From NCBI GenBank assembly GCA_030407505.1, contig JASDDH010000001.1:62001-126000 (forward strand): 64,000 bases of DNA. The letters are read 5' to 3'. Below are positions 8,388 to 16,819 of the stretch, one piece after another; within the stretch, counting starts at the first letter, position 1; each line of letters starts with the position of its first letter. The stretch is from Planococcus sp. APC 4015. Lineage in GTDB: Bacteria; Actinomycetota; Actinomycetes; Actinomycetales; Microbacteriaceae. Both the position numbers and the translations under genes were made by a program. Under the pieces are notes generated by a model. That model saw nothing but the letters and a program-made list of their open reading frames with translations. It had not been told where the DNA came from and made no database searches.

Positions 8388-8425
8388 GTAACATGCTCGA
8401 AACAAAGGTGTCACTGCGGGGCAAT
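8388..8425 (+). promoter_or_regulatory. GlnR-type operator upstream of glnA
   Basis: The sequence reads GTAAC-N6-GAAAC-N6-GTCAC-N6-GCAAT. The actinobacterial GlnR consensus is gTnAc-N6-GaAAc repeated twice at the same spacing. The first three half-sites match fully and the fourth at three of five bases. It ends 71 bp before the glnA ATG and starts 23 bp from the RDD start codon. No glnR gene is in this window. Confidence 0.8.
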
Positions 8426-8496
8426 GCCCTCCCGATACCGTGCACACAAGCCCGTACGCGGGCGGCAGTTCCCGATGCCCTACCTCTGGAGCCCTC

Positions 8497-9921
8497 ATGT
8501 TCAAAGATTCATCCGAGGTGCTGAAGTACATCAAGGACGAGGACGTCAAGTTCCTCGACATCCGTTTCACGGATCTCCCCGGTGTGCAGCAGCACTTCAA
8601 CATCCCCGCCTCGACCGTCGACGAAGAGTTCTTCACGGTCGGCCAGCTGTTCGACGGCTCCTCGATCCGAGGCTTCGCGAACATCCACGAATCGGACATG
8701 CAGCTGATTCCGGATGTCACGACCGCGTACGTGGATCAGTTCCGCGAGGCGAAGACGCTCATCATGATCTTCGACATCTACAACCCGCGCAACGGCGAGA
8801 TCTACCACAAGGACCCGCGCCAGGTCGCCAAGAAGGCCGAGAAGTACCTCGCCTCGACCGGCATCGCCGACACCGCGTTCTTCGCCCCCGAGGCGGAGTT
8901 CTACATCTTCGACGACGTGCGCTACGAAGTGAAGCAGAACTCCAGCTTCTACAGCGTCGACTCCGAAGAGGGCGCCTGGAACACCGGCCGCGTCGAAGAA
9001 GGCGGGAACCTCGCCAACAAGACGCCCTATAAGGGCGGCTACTTCCCGGTCAGCCCCGTCGACAAGACGGCCGACCTGCGCGACGACATCACCCTCAAGC
9101 TCATCGAGGCCGGATTCATCCTCGAGCGCTCGCACCACGAAGTGGGAACGGGCGGACAGCAGGAGATCAACTACCGCTTCGACACCATGGTGCACTCGGC
9201 AGACGACATCCTGAAGTTCAAGTACATCGTCAAGAACACGGCGGAGCAGTGGGGCAAGGTCGCGACCTTCATGCCCAAGCCGCTCTTCGGCGACAACGGC
9301 TCGGGCATGCACACGCACCAGTCGCTGTGGCTCGACGGCAAGCCCCTCTTCTACGACGAGAAGGGCTACGGCGGACTCTCGGACGTCGCCCGCTGGTACA
9401 TCGGCGGCCTGCTCGCGCACGCTCCCGCGGTGCTCGCGTTCACGAACCCGACGATCAACTCGTACAAGCGTCTGGTGAAGGGCTACGAGGCCCCGGTCAA
9501 CCTGGTCTACTCGGCCGGAAACCGCTCGGCGGCCATCCGCATCCCGATCACCGGATCGAACCCCAAGGCCAAGCGCATCGAGTTCCGTGCACCGGATGCC
9601 TCGGGCAACCCGTACCTCGCATTCGCCGCGCAGATGATGGCGGGCCTGGACGGCATCCTGAACCGCATCGAGCCGCACGAGCCGGTCGACAAGGACCTGT
9701 ACGAGCTTCCCCCCGAGGAGGCGAAGAACATCCCGCAGGTTCCGAACTCGCTGCTGGACTCGCTCGAGGCGCTCCGCGCCGACAACGAGTTCCTGACGCG
9801 TGGCAACGTGTTCACGCCGGAGCTCATCGAGACGTGGATCGAGTACAAGATCGAGAACGAGATCAAGCCGATCGCGGCTCGTCCGCACCCGTTCGAGTAC
9901 GAGCTCTACTTCGGCGTGTGA
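8497..9921 (+). CDS. glnA: Glutamine synthetase type I (GlnA1)
   Basis: ATP-dependent ligation of ammonia to glutamate; main nitrogen-assimilation enzyme, dodecameric and cytosolic. The 474-aa product has the usual GSI landmarks: [14 protein letters not shown] near the N-terminus, the [15 protein letters not shown] active-site segment, [18 protein letters not shown], the flexible-loop region [20 protein letters not shown], and NRSAAIRIP. The adenylylation loop [11 protein letters not shown] carries Tyr402, the residue modified by GlnE, which is encoded 1.4 kb downstream on the other strand. The ATG at 8497 has TGGAG upstream. Transcription is likely under GlnR through the box at 8388-8425. 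Two strong hairpins follow the stop. Confidence 0.97.
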   Translation: MFKDSSEVLKYIKDEDVKFLDIRFTDLPGVQQHFNIPASTVDEEFFTVGQLFDGSSIRGFANIHESDMQLIPDVTTAYVDQFREAKTLIMIFDIYNPRNGEIYHKDPRQVAKKAEKYLASTGIADTAFFAPEAEFYIFDDVRYEVKQNSSFYSVDSEEGAWNTGRVEEGGNLANKTPYKGGYFPVSPVDKTADLRDDITLKLIEAGFILERSHHEVGTGGQQEINYRFDTMVHSADDILKFKYIVKNTAEQWGKVATFMPKPLFGDNGSGMHTHQSLWLDGKPLFYDEKGYGGLSDVARWYIGGLLAHAPAVLAFTNPTINSYKRLVKGYEAPVNLVYSAGNRSAAIRIPITGSNPKAKRIEFRAPDASGNPYLAFAAQMMAGLDGILNRIEPHEPVDKDLYELPPEEAKNIPQVPNSLLDSLEALRADNEFLTRGNVFTPELIETWIEYKIENEIKPIAARPHPFEYELYFGV

Positions 9922-9933
9922 CCTGATGGTCGG

Positions 9934-9962
9934 CTCAGCCCGGGATCACCTCCCGGGCTGAG
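9934..9962 (+). terminator. GC-rich hairpin 12 bp after the glnA stop
   Basis: A 12-bp perfect stem (9934-9945 with 9951-9962, ctcagcccggga) and a five-base loop. No T-run follows, so it may stabilise the mRNA end or act with the next hairpin. Confidence 0.6.
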
Positions 9963-10000
9963 AGCCGGGAGACCGTGCGAAGACCGGTTTTGAAGCGACA

Positions 10001-10037
10001 AGACCCCCGAGCCGATCAGGCTCGGGGGTCTTTCGTT
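10001..10037 (+). terminator. Intrinsic terminator downstream of glnA
   Basis: A 13-bp perfect stem (agacccccgagcc, 10001-10013, with 10019-10031) and a GATCA loop are followed by TTCGTTC. This is the classic shape of a Rho-independent terminator. It lies 80 bp past the glnA stop. Confidence 0.8.
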
Positions 10038-10100
10038 CGCGCGGATCCGTCTCGGGGGAATCGGTCCCATCGAGGCACGCCTCGGCGCCGTGGTTACCGA

Positions 10101-10131
10101 ACGGCCCGCACCCTTTATGGGTGCGGGCCGT
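10101..10131 (-). terminator. Hairpin at the 3' end of the DUF7144-like gene
   Basis: A 13-bp perfect stem (acggcccgcaccc, 10101-10113, with 10119-10131) and loop TTTAT sit 14 bp past the stop of the reverse-strand gene. It could work in both directions between the convergent genes. Confidence 0.65.
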
Positions 10132-10144
10132 CATGGTCGAGATG

Positions 10145-10546
10145 TCAGGAGCGGAAGAACGCGTTCGCCTTCGGGGAGAACAGCAGGATCAGCGCGATGA
10201 GCGCGAGGATTCCGGAGAGGATGCCGGACCAGTTGCTGAAGCCCGAAGCGATGACGGTGTACACCGTGGCGATGACGTTGAGCACGAAGACGATCGCCGC
10301 GAGGATGCGTGCGACGTTCGACCCGCGCAGAAGGCCGACGCCGACGGCGATCGTCAGGACGCCGATGATGATCGAGATCCATGCCGCCGTCGCGCCGACG
10401 CCGCCGCCGAGGGCTACCCCATCCACGCTCGTGCCGCCCGCGCCGACGCCGATGAGGAGGAGGATGCCGCCCAGGACGTTGAGCGCGCCCGAGATCCATG
10501 CGAGGACGGCGACGAGAGTCACACCGCCCGGTCGAGTACCTGCCAT
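10145..10546 (-). CDS. Small four-helix membrane protein, DUF7144-like
   Basis: The 133-aa product is almost entirely membrane: helices at about 8-33 (VTLVAVLAWISGALNVLGGI), 51-72 (ATAAWISIIIGVLTIAVGVG), 77-98 (VARILAAIVFVLNVIATVYT) and 106-126 (GILSGILALIALILLF). The pattern, GGVTLVAVLAWISGALNVLG at the start and a WSGILSGILALIALILLF end, fits small actinobacterial membrane proteins of the DUF7144 type; their role is unknown. The ATG at 10546 has GAAGGG upstream. It stands alone, separated by 74 bp from the next gene upstream and ended by a strong hairpin. Confidence 0.75.
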   Translation of the reverse strand: MAGTRPGGVTLVAVLAWISGALNVLGGILLLIGVGAGGTSVDGVALGGGVGATAAWISIIIGVLTIAVGVGLLRGSNVARILAAIVFVLNVIATVYTVIASGFSNWSGILSGILALIALILLFSPKANAFFRS

Positions 10547-10620
10547 GATTCAACCCTTCGTCTGCGCCCCGCCGGTCGGCGGGATCTGCCACTCACCCTC
10601 TCAACGCGGCTGTGACGTCA

Positions 10621-11325
10621 TCACCAGACACGCCGACCGGGCAGAAGTAGCCCGGCCTTGGGTACAGCGATGGTGAAGGAAAGCGTGGTCGATGCGGCGG
10701 CCGTGTCGACGTGCATGCGGGCGCTCGCGCGCGCCCCGCGGACATCGACGGCGGGCAGATCCGCCGAGTACGCCGTGCCACCGCCCTCCCTCGATGCGGC
10801 AGCGAGATCCGCGACCAGCGCGTCGAGCTGTTCTGGCGTCCAGCCCCAGGACTCGGCCACGGTCTGGAGTCGCGCGAAGGCGCTCGTCCACGCACCGTTC
10901 CCGTCCTGGCCGATCGTCACCGACGCGACGCGGCCTTCTGCCGTGGCGACGTCGATGGACGAGACCGAATCGAATGTCAGCACGCCGTCCGGGGTGAGGA
11001 CGACGGCGTCGATCGGCACGATCGGCTCGATCCGTGTGCTGCCGTCGCTCTCGAGTCCGAGCTCGGCGGTCGCGGTGCTGTCGGCGCGGAGGGAGACCTT
11101 CACGACGCCCTGCCGGGTGAACCAGTGCACACCGGAGACGTCGAAGATCGACATCCCGTCCGCCGCCTCCTGATCCGCTGCGGGACGGGCATCCGGCTGG
11201 ACCCACCACGAGTTCTGCATGGTGAAGGCACCCAGGACGACGCCCGCGCAGATGAGCGCGATCACCGCGGTCGGGATCCACGAGAGGATCGCGCGACGCT
11301 TGGCGCGGCTGCGTGTCGCCTGCAC
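10621..11325 (-). CDS. Hypothetical single-pass membrane protein, last gene of the glnA2-glnE operon
   Basis: The GTG at 11325 lies two bases after the glnE stop (TGA-TC-GTG), so I take it as the start although the frame is open further upstream through glnE. The 234-aa product has a basic N-terminus (VQATRSRAKRRAILSW), one membrane helix at about 15-37 and an exported domain of ~190 residues. That domain is acidic, with repeated ALADAT-type segments, WTPEQLDALVADLAAASREG and a basic C-terminus (PKAGLLLPGRRVW). I recognise no domain. The tight coupling to glnE is the only clue to function and may be accidental. Convergence is not an issue, as the DUF7144-like gene follows in the same direction after 74 bp. 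Confidence 0.7.
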   Translation of the reverse strand: MQATRSRAKRRAILSWIPTAVIALICAGVVLGAFTMQNSWWVQPDARPAADQEAADGMSIFDVSGVHWFTRQGVVKVSLRADSTATAELGLESDGSTRIEPIVPIDAVVLTPDGVLTFDSVSSIDVATAEGRVASVTIGQDGNGAWTSAFARLQTVAESWGWTPEQLDALVADLAAASREGGGTAYSADLPAVDVRGARASARMHVDTAAASTTLSFTIAVPKAGLLLPGRRVW

Positions 11326-11327
11326 GA

Positions 11328-14300
11328 TCAGCCGTAGAAGAGCTTCTCGAAGATGCGGCGCGAGCGCCGCGTGGCGGCCATGTAGTCCTCTTCGATCTGC
11401 GTGGCCGAACGCGGCGGATACCCCAGCAGGCTGGCGATGCCGTCGAGCTTGCGACGGTCGACGGGCAGCACATCGCTCGTCTGACCCGACAGCAGCGTGT
11501 TCGCCGACCGGAGTCTGCTCGCGAGACGCCAAGCTTCAGTGAGGCGCGCGGCGTCGGCATCCGTCACGATGCCCGCCTCGCGGGCAGCCTCCAGGGCTCC
11601 GAGCGTGGACGTGGTGCGCATGCCGGAGACGCGGTGGGCATGCTGCAGCTGAAGCAGCTGCACGAGCCATTCGACGTCGCTGAGCGAGCCCGGGCCGAGT
11701 TTCAGGTGGCGCGCGGGATCGGTACCCTGCGGAAGCCGTTCGTTCTCGACGCGCGCTTTGATGCGCTTGATCTCGCGAAGGCCCTGGGCATCCGCGGATG
11801 CCGGGTACCGCACGTCGTCGGCGAGGGCGGTGAAGGCCTCGATGAGCTTGACGCTCCCGGCGACGCCGCGGGCGCGCAGGAGCGCCTGGGCTTCCCACGA
11901 GAGCGACCAGCGACCGTAGTACGCGGCGTACGAGTCGAGCGATCGGGCCAGCGGGCCGTTGCGGCCCTCGGGCCGAAGATCTGCGTCGAGATCGAGAGGG
12001 AGACGGTGGTCCTCCGAGTGCTCCCGCAGCCCCGCCACGATCTTGAGCGCCAGCGAGTGCGTCCGCTCGGGGTCGACGCGGTTCGCGCGGTAGACGTACA
12101 TGATGTCGGCGTCCGAGCCGAAGCCGAGTTCGCGTCCGCCGAAACGGCCCATCGCGATGACCGAGAAATCGAGATCGGCGTCTTCGGGGGGCACCACCTC
12201 TCGCCGGACCGCGCGCAGCGTCGCCTGGATCGTGACGTCGGAGATCGTCGTCAGCGAGTCCGCCACCCCGTCGATCGACGCCTCGCCCACCAGCGCCCAC
12301 ATCGCCGTGCGGAGCAGTTCCCGCCGGCGGAGAGCGCGCACCGCCCGCATCGCGTCGGCGATCGTGTCGTGGCGCGTCTGGATCGCACGCGCCTCTTCTT
12401 GCATCATCCGTCCGGTGCGCGGACGCAGGAGCTCGGGATCGTCGAGCCAGGCCGCGGACTCCGGGATCCACTCGATGAGCTCGCCGACGAACCGCGACCC
12501 CGACAGCACCAGAGTGAGGCTCTCGGCTGCACCGGACGAGTCGCGCAGCATCCGGAGGAACCAAGGGGTGTTGCCGAGACGCTCGCTCAGGCGACGGAAG
12601 GCCAGCAGACCATAGTCGGGATCCACGCCGTCGGCGAACCAGCGGATCATGACGGGCATCAGATGGCGCTGGATAGTGGCTTTGCGACTCAACCCGCTCG
12701 TCAGGGCGCCGATGTGCCGCAGCGCCCCGGCCGGATCGGTGAAGCCGATCGCCGCGAGGCGATCGTGCGCCTGCTGGGCCGACAGCGCCCGGCCCTCGCC
12801 TGAGAGCCCGCGGTCATCCGCCGGCAGCGCGGCGACGGCGGACAGCAGGGGGCGGTAGAAGAGCCGCACGTGGATGTCGCGCACCTCGCGCTTCACGGCC
12901 TCCCAGCGGGCCCAGACCGCCGGGCCCGACTCGGCGAGTCCCGATGCGCGCGCCAGCACGCGCAGGTCGTCGGGCCGCGACGGCATGAGGTGCGTGCGCC
13001 GCAGGTGTCGCAGCTGCACGCGGTGCTCGAGAAGGCGCAGCTCGCGGTAGTCGCGGGCGAAGACCGAGGCGTCGGCGCGACCGATGTAGCCCTCGGCGAC
13101 GAGCGCATCGAGTGCGGCGAGTGTGCCGCGCTGACGGATGCGGTCATCGGACAAGCCGTGCACGAGCTGCAGCAGCTGCACGGTGAATTCGATGTCGCGG
13201 ATGCCGCCGGGCCCGAGTTTGAGCTGGTGGGCGACCTCGCCCGCGGGGATGTGATCGGTGACGCGCTCGCGCATGCGCTGCACGTTGTCGACGAAGTTCG
13301 CTCGGGCGGCACTCGTCCAGATCTTCGGCTGCACCGCCTCGACGTACTTCTCGCCGAGCGAGAGGTCGCCGGCGATGGGTCGAGCCTTCAGCAGCGCCTG
13401 GAACTCCCACCCCTTCGCCCAGCGGTCGTAGTACGACAGATGCGAGTCCAGCGTGCGCACGAGGGCGCCCTGCTTGCCCTCGGGGCGCAGATTGGCGTCG
13501 ACCTCCCACAGCGGCGGCTCGATCTCGGCGCCGGAGATCCCGCGCATCGTCTGCACGGCGAGGCGCGTGGCGATGTCGATGACGCGGCTCTCGCCCACGT
13601 CTTCGACGAATTCGTCATCGGCGCCTCCGACGAAGATGACGTCGACGTCGCTCACGTAGTTCAGCTCGCGGGCTCCGGTCTTGCCCATGCCGACGATGGC
13701 CAGCTGCGCCCGTGCGACCTGGTCGCGCGGGAAGAGCCCGGCCCCCGCGGCGCCGCCCGACACCCGGGTGCGGGCGACGCAGAGTGCCGCCTCGAGTGCG
13801 GCGCCTGCCAGATCGGCGAGGCACGCGCCCACCGCGGGCATCTCGTCGACGGGCGACGCGCTGAGCAGGTCGTACGCCGCGATCGCCGCGAGCTCGCGGC
13901 GGTAGCGCACCCGCAGCGCGCACCATGCCGACTCCCCCGCGTCTGCGGCGAATCCATCGACGGAGCCGACCGACTCGAGCAGCGACTCCCGCAGCTCGTC
14001 ACGGCCCCGCAGGGCGCGTGCGCCGCCCCGCAGGTGGATCAGTTCCTCGGGATGCCGGAAATAGAAGTCCGCGAAGCCCGTCGACGCGCCGAGCACCGCC
14101 CACAGAGCCCGCCAGCCGAGTGGGTCCGAGCTCAGCTCGCGGATCGCCGCGGCGTCGCGCCGGGCGATCCGTGCGATCGCCTCGAGCGCGGCATCCGGAT
14201 CAGCAGCGCGCGCCGCCTCGGACGTCAGCAGGGTACGCGCGATGCCGGCCTCGGATTCGAGCTCGACGAAAAGCGCCTCGGTCTCGGCGAGCCGGCTGAA

Positions 14301-14351
14301 TCCGAGTCGGGCGAGCTCCGTGAGGGAGGTCGTGCGTTCGCCCGCGGTCAT
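11328..14351 (-). CDS. glnE: Bifunctional glutamine synthetase adenylyltransferase/deadenylase
   Basis: Adds AMP to, and removes it from, the tyrosine of GlnA (here Tyr402), switching glutamine synthetase off when nitrogen is plentiful. The 1007-aa product has the full two-module architecture: an N-terminal deadenylylase nucleotidyltransferase domain with GKTGARELNYVSDVDVIFVG, and a C-terminal adenylylase domain with GRFGGRELGFGSDADIMYVY; both keep the paired Asp residues (DVD and DAD). Each is followed by its helical domain (KLGPGGIRDIEFTVQLLQL and KLGPGSLSDVEWLVQLLQL). The ATG at 14351 is 11 bp from the glnA2 stop. Gene order glnA2-glnE matches Rv2222c-Rv2221c. GlnE was found essential in M. 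tuberculosis. Confidence 0.96.
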   Translation of the reverse strand: MTAGERTTSLTELARLGFSRLAETEALFVELESEAGIARTLLTSEAARAADPDAALEAIARIARRDAAAIRELSSDPLGWRALWAVLGASTGFADFYFRHPEELIHLRGGARALRGRDELRESLLESVGSVDGFAADAGESAWCALRVRYRRELAAIAAYDLLSASPVDEMPAVGACLADLAGAALEAALCVARTRVSGGAAGAGLFPRDQVARAQLAIVGMGKTGARELNYVSDVDVIFVGGADDEFVEDVGESRVIDIATRLAVQTMRGISGAEIEPPLWEVDANLRPEGKQGALVRTLDSHLSYYDRWAKGWEFQALLKARPIAGDLSLGEKYVEAVQPKIWTSAARANFVDNVQRMRERVTDHIPAGEVAHQLKLGPGGIRDIEFTVQLLQLVHGLSDDRIRQRGTLAALDALVAEGYIGRADASVFARDYRELRLLEHRVQLRHLRRTHLMPSRPDDLRVLARASGLAESGPAVWARWEAVKREVRDIHVRLFYRPLLSAVAALPADDRGLSGEGRALSAQQAHDRLAAIGFTDPAGALRHIGALTSGLSRKATIQRHLMPVMIRWFADGVDPDYGLLAFRRLSERLGNTPWFLRMLRDSSGAAESLTLVLSGSRFVGELIEWIPESAAWLDDPELLRPRTGRMMQEEARAIQTRHDTIADAMRAVRALRRRELLRTAMWALVGEASIDGVADSLTTISDVTIQATLRAVRREVVPPEDADLDFSVIAMGRFGGRELGFGSDADIMYVYRANRVDPERTHSLALKIVAGLREHSEDHRLPLDLDADLRPEGRNGPLARSLDSYAAYYGRWSLSWEAQALLRARGVAGSVKLIEAFTALADDVRYPASADAQGLREIKRIKARVENERLPQGTDPARHLKLGPGSLSDVEWLVQLLQLQHAHRVSGMRTTSTLGALEAAREAGIVTDADAARLTEAWRLASRLRSANTLLSGQTSDVLPVDRRKLDGIASLLGYPPRSATQIEEDYMAATRRSRRIFEKLFYG

Positions 14352-14361
14352 GCGCGTGGAC

Positions 14362-15699
14362 TCAGAGCATCTCGAGGTTGCTCTTGAGCTCGAACGGGGT
14401 CACCTGCGAGCGGTACTCGGCCCACTCCTTGCGCTTGTTGAGGAGCACGTAGTTGAAGACCTGCTCGCCCAGCGTCTCGGCGACGAGCTCGGACTCCTCC
14501 ATGTACTCCAGCGCGTGGTCCAGGCTCGCGGGCAGCGGGGCGTAGCCGAGGGCACGACGCTCGCCGTCGGTCAGCGACCACACGTTGTCCTCCGCCTCGG
14601 GCGGCAGCTCGTAGCCCTCCTCGATGCCCTTGAGCCCGGCGGCGAGCATGAGCGCGAACGACAGGTAGGGGTTGGCCGCCGAGTCGAGCGCGCGGTACTC
14701 GACGCGCGATGACTGGCCCTTGTTGGGCTTGTACATCGGCACGCGCACGAGCGCCGAGCGGTTGTTGTGACCCCAGCAGATGAAGCTCGGGGCCTCGTCA
14801 CCGCCCCACAGCCGCTTGTAGGAGTTCACGAACTGGTTCGTCACCGCCGCGATCTCGTTGGCGTGCCGCAGGAGCCCCGCGATGAACTGGCGGCCCGTCT
14901 TGGAGAGCTGATACTGCGCGCCCTCTTCGTAGAACGCGTTCTGGTCGCCTTCGAACAGCGACATGTGCGTGTGCATGCCGCTGCCGGGCTTGCCGCTGAG
15001 GGGCTTCGGCATGAAGGTGGCGTACACACCCTGCTCGATCGCGACCTCTTTGATGACGGTTCGGAACGTCATGATGTTGTCGGCTGTCGCGAGCGCGTCG
15101 GCGTAGCGCAGGTCGATCTCGTTCTGACCCGGACCGCCCTCGTGGTGGCTGAACTCCACCGAGATGCCGAGATCTTCGAGCATGCGCACCGAACGGCGAC
15201 GGAAGTCGTGCGCGGTGCCGCCCGGCACGTTGTCGAAGTAACCGGCCGAGTCCACCGGCTCGGGGCCCTCGGCGCCGTACGACGACGACTTGAGCAGGTA
15301 GAACTCGATCTCAGGGTGGGTGTAGAACGTGAAGCCGGCGTCCGCAGCCTTCGCCAGCGCCCTCTTCAGGACGTGACGCGGATCGGCCACGGCCGGCTGA
15401 CCGTCGGGCGTAGTGATGTCGCAGAACATGCGGCCGGTGGGATCGATCTCGCCGCGCCACGGGAGGGTCTGGAAGGTCGTGGGATCGGGGTGCGCCAGCA
15501 GGTCGGACTCGTATGAGCGCGTCAGACCCTCGATCGCCGAGCCGTCGAATCCGAGACCCTCCGCGAAAGCGCCCTCGACCTCGGCCGGCGCGATCGCGAC
15601 GGACTTGAGGGTGCCGATGACGTCGGTGAACCACAGGCGGACGAACTTGACTCCGCGTTCCTCGATGGTCCGGAGGACGAAGTCCCGCTGCTTGTCCAC
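14362..15699 (-). CDS. glnA2: Glutamine synthetase-like protein GlnA2
   Basis: Second type I glutamine synthetase homologue, 445 aa. It keeps the fold and catalytic segments: FTDVIGTLKSVAIAPAEVEG, THPEIEFYLLKSSSYG, FSHHEGGPGQNEIDLRYADA, FMPKPLSGKPGSGMHTHMSL and NRSALVRVPMYKP. The region matching the GlnA adenylylation loop reads EEGYELPPEAEDNVW: a tyrosine is present but the following NIPQ-type context is not, and the M. tuberculosis counterpart is not known to be adenylylated. Actinobacterial GlnA2 has weak or specialised synthetase activity, and related paralogues act on polyamines, so substrate is uncertain. The GTG at 15699 is chosen because GGGGAG lies six bases upstream and it follows the preceding stop by two bases. 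Confidence 0.93.
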   Translation of the reverse strand: MDKQRDFVLRTIEERGVKFVRLWFTDVIGTLKSVAIAPAEVEGAFAEGLGFDGSAIEGLTRSYESDLLAHPDPTTFQTLPWRGEIDPTGRMFCDITTPDGQPAVADPRHVLKRALAKAADAGFTFYTHPEIEFYLLKSSSYGAEGPEPVDSAGYFDNVPGGTAHDFRRRSVRMLEDLGISVEFSHHEGGPGQNEIDLRYADALATADNIMTFRTVIKEVAIEQGVYATFMPKPLSGKPGSGMHTHMSLFEGDQNAFYEEGAQYQLSKTGRQFIAGLLRHANEIAAVTNQFVNSYKRLWGGDEAPSFICWGHNNRSALVRVPMYKPNKGQSSRVEYRALDSAANPYLSFALMLAAGLKGIEEGYELPPEAEDNVWSLTDGERRALGYAPLPASLDHALEYMEESELVAETLGEQVFNYVLLNKRKEWAEYRSQVTPFELKSNLEML

Positions 15700-15701
15700 G
15701 C

Positions 15702-15914
15702 TCAGCTCCCCGCGCTTCCGCCGGAGAAGCCGCCGTCTTCGCGGGCTTCCTCCTCGGCCCACGCGCGGGAGCGCTCACGGATGATGTCGAGGGCGCGCGA
15801 TGCCTCCTCGGCGGTGTCGAACGGACCGGCACGGTCGATCGCGGGCGACTCGAAGCCCTTCTCGACCTCGCCCGTCGTGAGGTTGTACCAGTACTTCTCG
15901 CTGTCGCCGGACAC
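15702..15914 (-). CDS. 70-aa acidic protein, SPOR-domain-like annotation, unknown role
   Basis: GTG 15914 is preceded by GGAGG at seven bases, a near-ideal ribosome site, so the longer open frame upstream is not used. The product begins VSGDSEKYWYNLTTGEVEKG and continues with SPAIDRAGPFDTAEEASRAL, then an acidic helix and a Gly/Ser tail. Homologous short proteins in Microbacteriaceae are often called SPOR-domain proteins, but it is too short for a full domain. The aromatic YWYNLTTGEVE followed by a GPFDTAEEA segment is the most recognisable part. It is the first gene of the operon with glnA2 (two-base gap), which suggests a link with nitrogen metabolism. It is divergent from ppgK. Confidence 0.75.
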   Translation of the reverse strand: MSGDSEKYWYNLTTGEVEKGFESPAIDRAGPFDTAEEASRALDIIRERSRAWAEEEAREDGGFSGGSAGS

Positions 15915-16020
15915 CGTGTCTCCTCCCGTGGGGCGGTCGCGCCCGGAAACCGAGCATGTGGACGAGTCCGCCTGGTTCGATCCTACTGATCGGGCGGACT
16001 CTCCTGGATAGGCTGAGCCC

Positions 16021-16782
16021 ATGGCAACTCAGGCGACGCACGCGGTCGGCGTGGACATCGGCGGCACGGGCATCAAAGCGGGCATCGTGGACCTCGAACA
16101 GGGCATCCTCGTGAGCGACCGGATGAAGGTGTCCACTCCCGCCGGCGCCGAGCCCCCCGACGTGCTCGAAGCTGTGCGCACGGTCCTCGAGAAGCTCGAG
16201 GTCACGGATGCGGGCATCCCGCTCGGGGTGGCCTTCCCGGCGATCGTCAAGAGCGGGCGCACGATGTCGGCGGCGAACGTCTCGAAGGAGTGGATCGGGT
16301 TCGAAGCCGAGAAGTTCTTCGAGGACGGGCTCGGTCGCGACATCCACTTCGCCAACGACGCCGACGTCGCTGGTGTCGCGGAGCTGCGTTACGGCGCGGC
16401 CAAGGGTCGAACAGGCCTCACGATCCTCACCACACTGGGCACGGGCATCGGTTCGGCGCTGCTGCACGACGGCGTCCTCATCCCGAACAGCGAGCTCGGC
16501 CACGTGCAGCGGGCAAAGCACGGCAAGGATGCCGAGGCCTACGCCGCCTATTCGGCGATGGAGCGGGACGAACTCTCGTGGGAAGAGTGGGCCGAGCGGC
16601 TGCAGTGGTACTACAGCCACATCGAGTTCCTCTTCAGCCCCGACCTGTTCGTCGTCGGGGGCGGGGTCTCCAAGCACGCCGACAAGTTCCTGCCGCTGCT
16701 CGACCTGGCGACCGAGATCGTGCCCGCGGTGCACCGCAACAACGCCGGCATCATCGGCGCCGCGGCTCTCTCGCTCGCGTGA
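16021..16782 (+). CDS. ppgK: Polyphosphate glucokinase
   Basis: ROK-family kinase that phosphorylates glucose using polyphosphate (and often ATP). The 253-aa product has the phosphate-binding VGVDIGGTGIKAGIVDLEQG at the N-terminus, the catalytic region ANDADVAGVAELRYGAAKG, the TTLGTGIGSALLHDGVLIPN segment, and the SELGHVQRAKHGK stretch typical of PpgK in place of the ROK zinc motif. A C-terminal FLFSPDLFVVGGGVSKHADK completes the fold. The length matches the family. The ATG at 16021 is six bases after TAGGCT (16009-16014), so a leaderless mRNA is likely. It is convergent with the RNase P RNA gene. Confidence 0.93.
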   Translation: MATQATHAVGVDIGGTGIKAGIVDLEQGILVSDRMKVSTPAGAEPPDVLEAVRTVLEKLEVTDAGIPLGVAFPAIVKSGRTMSAANVSKEWIGFEAEKFFEDGLGRDIHFANDADVAGVAELRYGAAKGRTGLTILTTLGTGIGSALLHDGVLIPNSELGHVQRAKHGKDAEAYAAYSAMERDELSWEEWAERLQWYYSHIEFLFSPDLFVVGGGVSKHADKFLPLLDLATEIVPAVHRNNAGIIGAAALSLA

Positions 16783-16819
16783 CGCGAACGCCCCGCCCGA
16801 CCCGAGGGTCGTGGCGGGG

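Noticed and set aside
12870-14387. 505-codon forward open frame opposite glnE
   Set aside because: Shadow of glnE: no domain, no ribosome site, and composition expected for the antisense frame.
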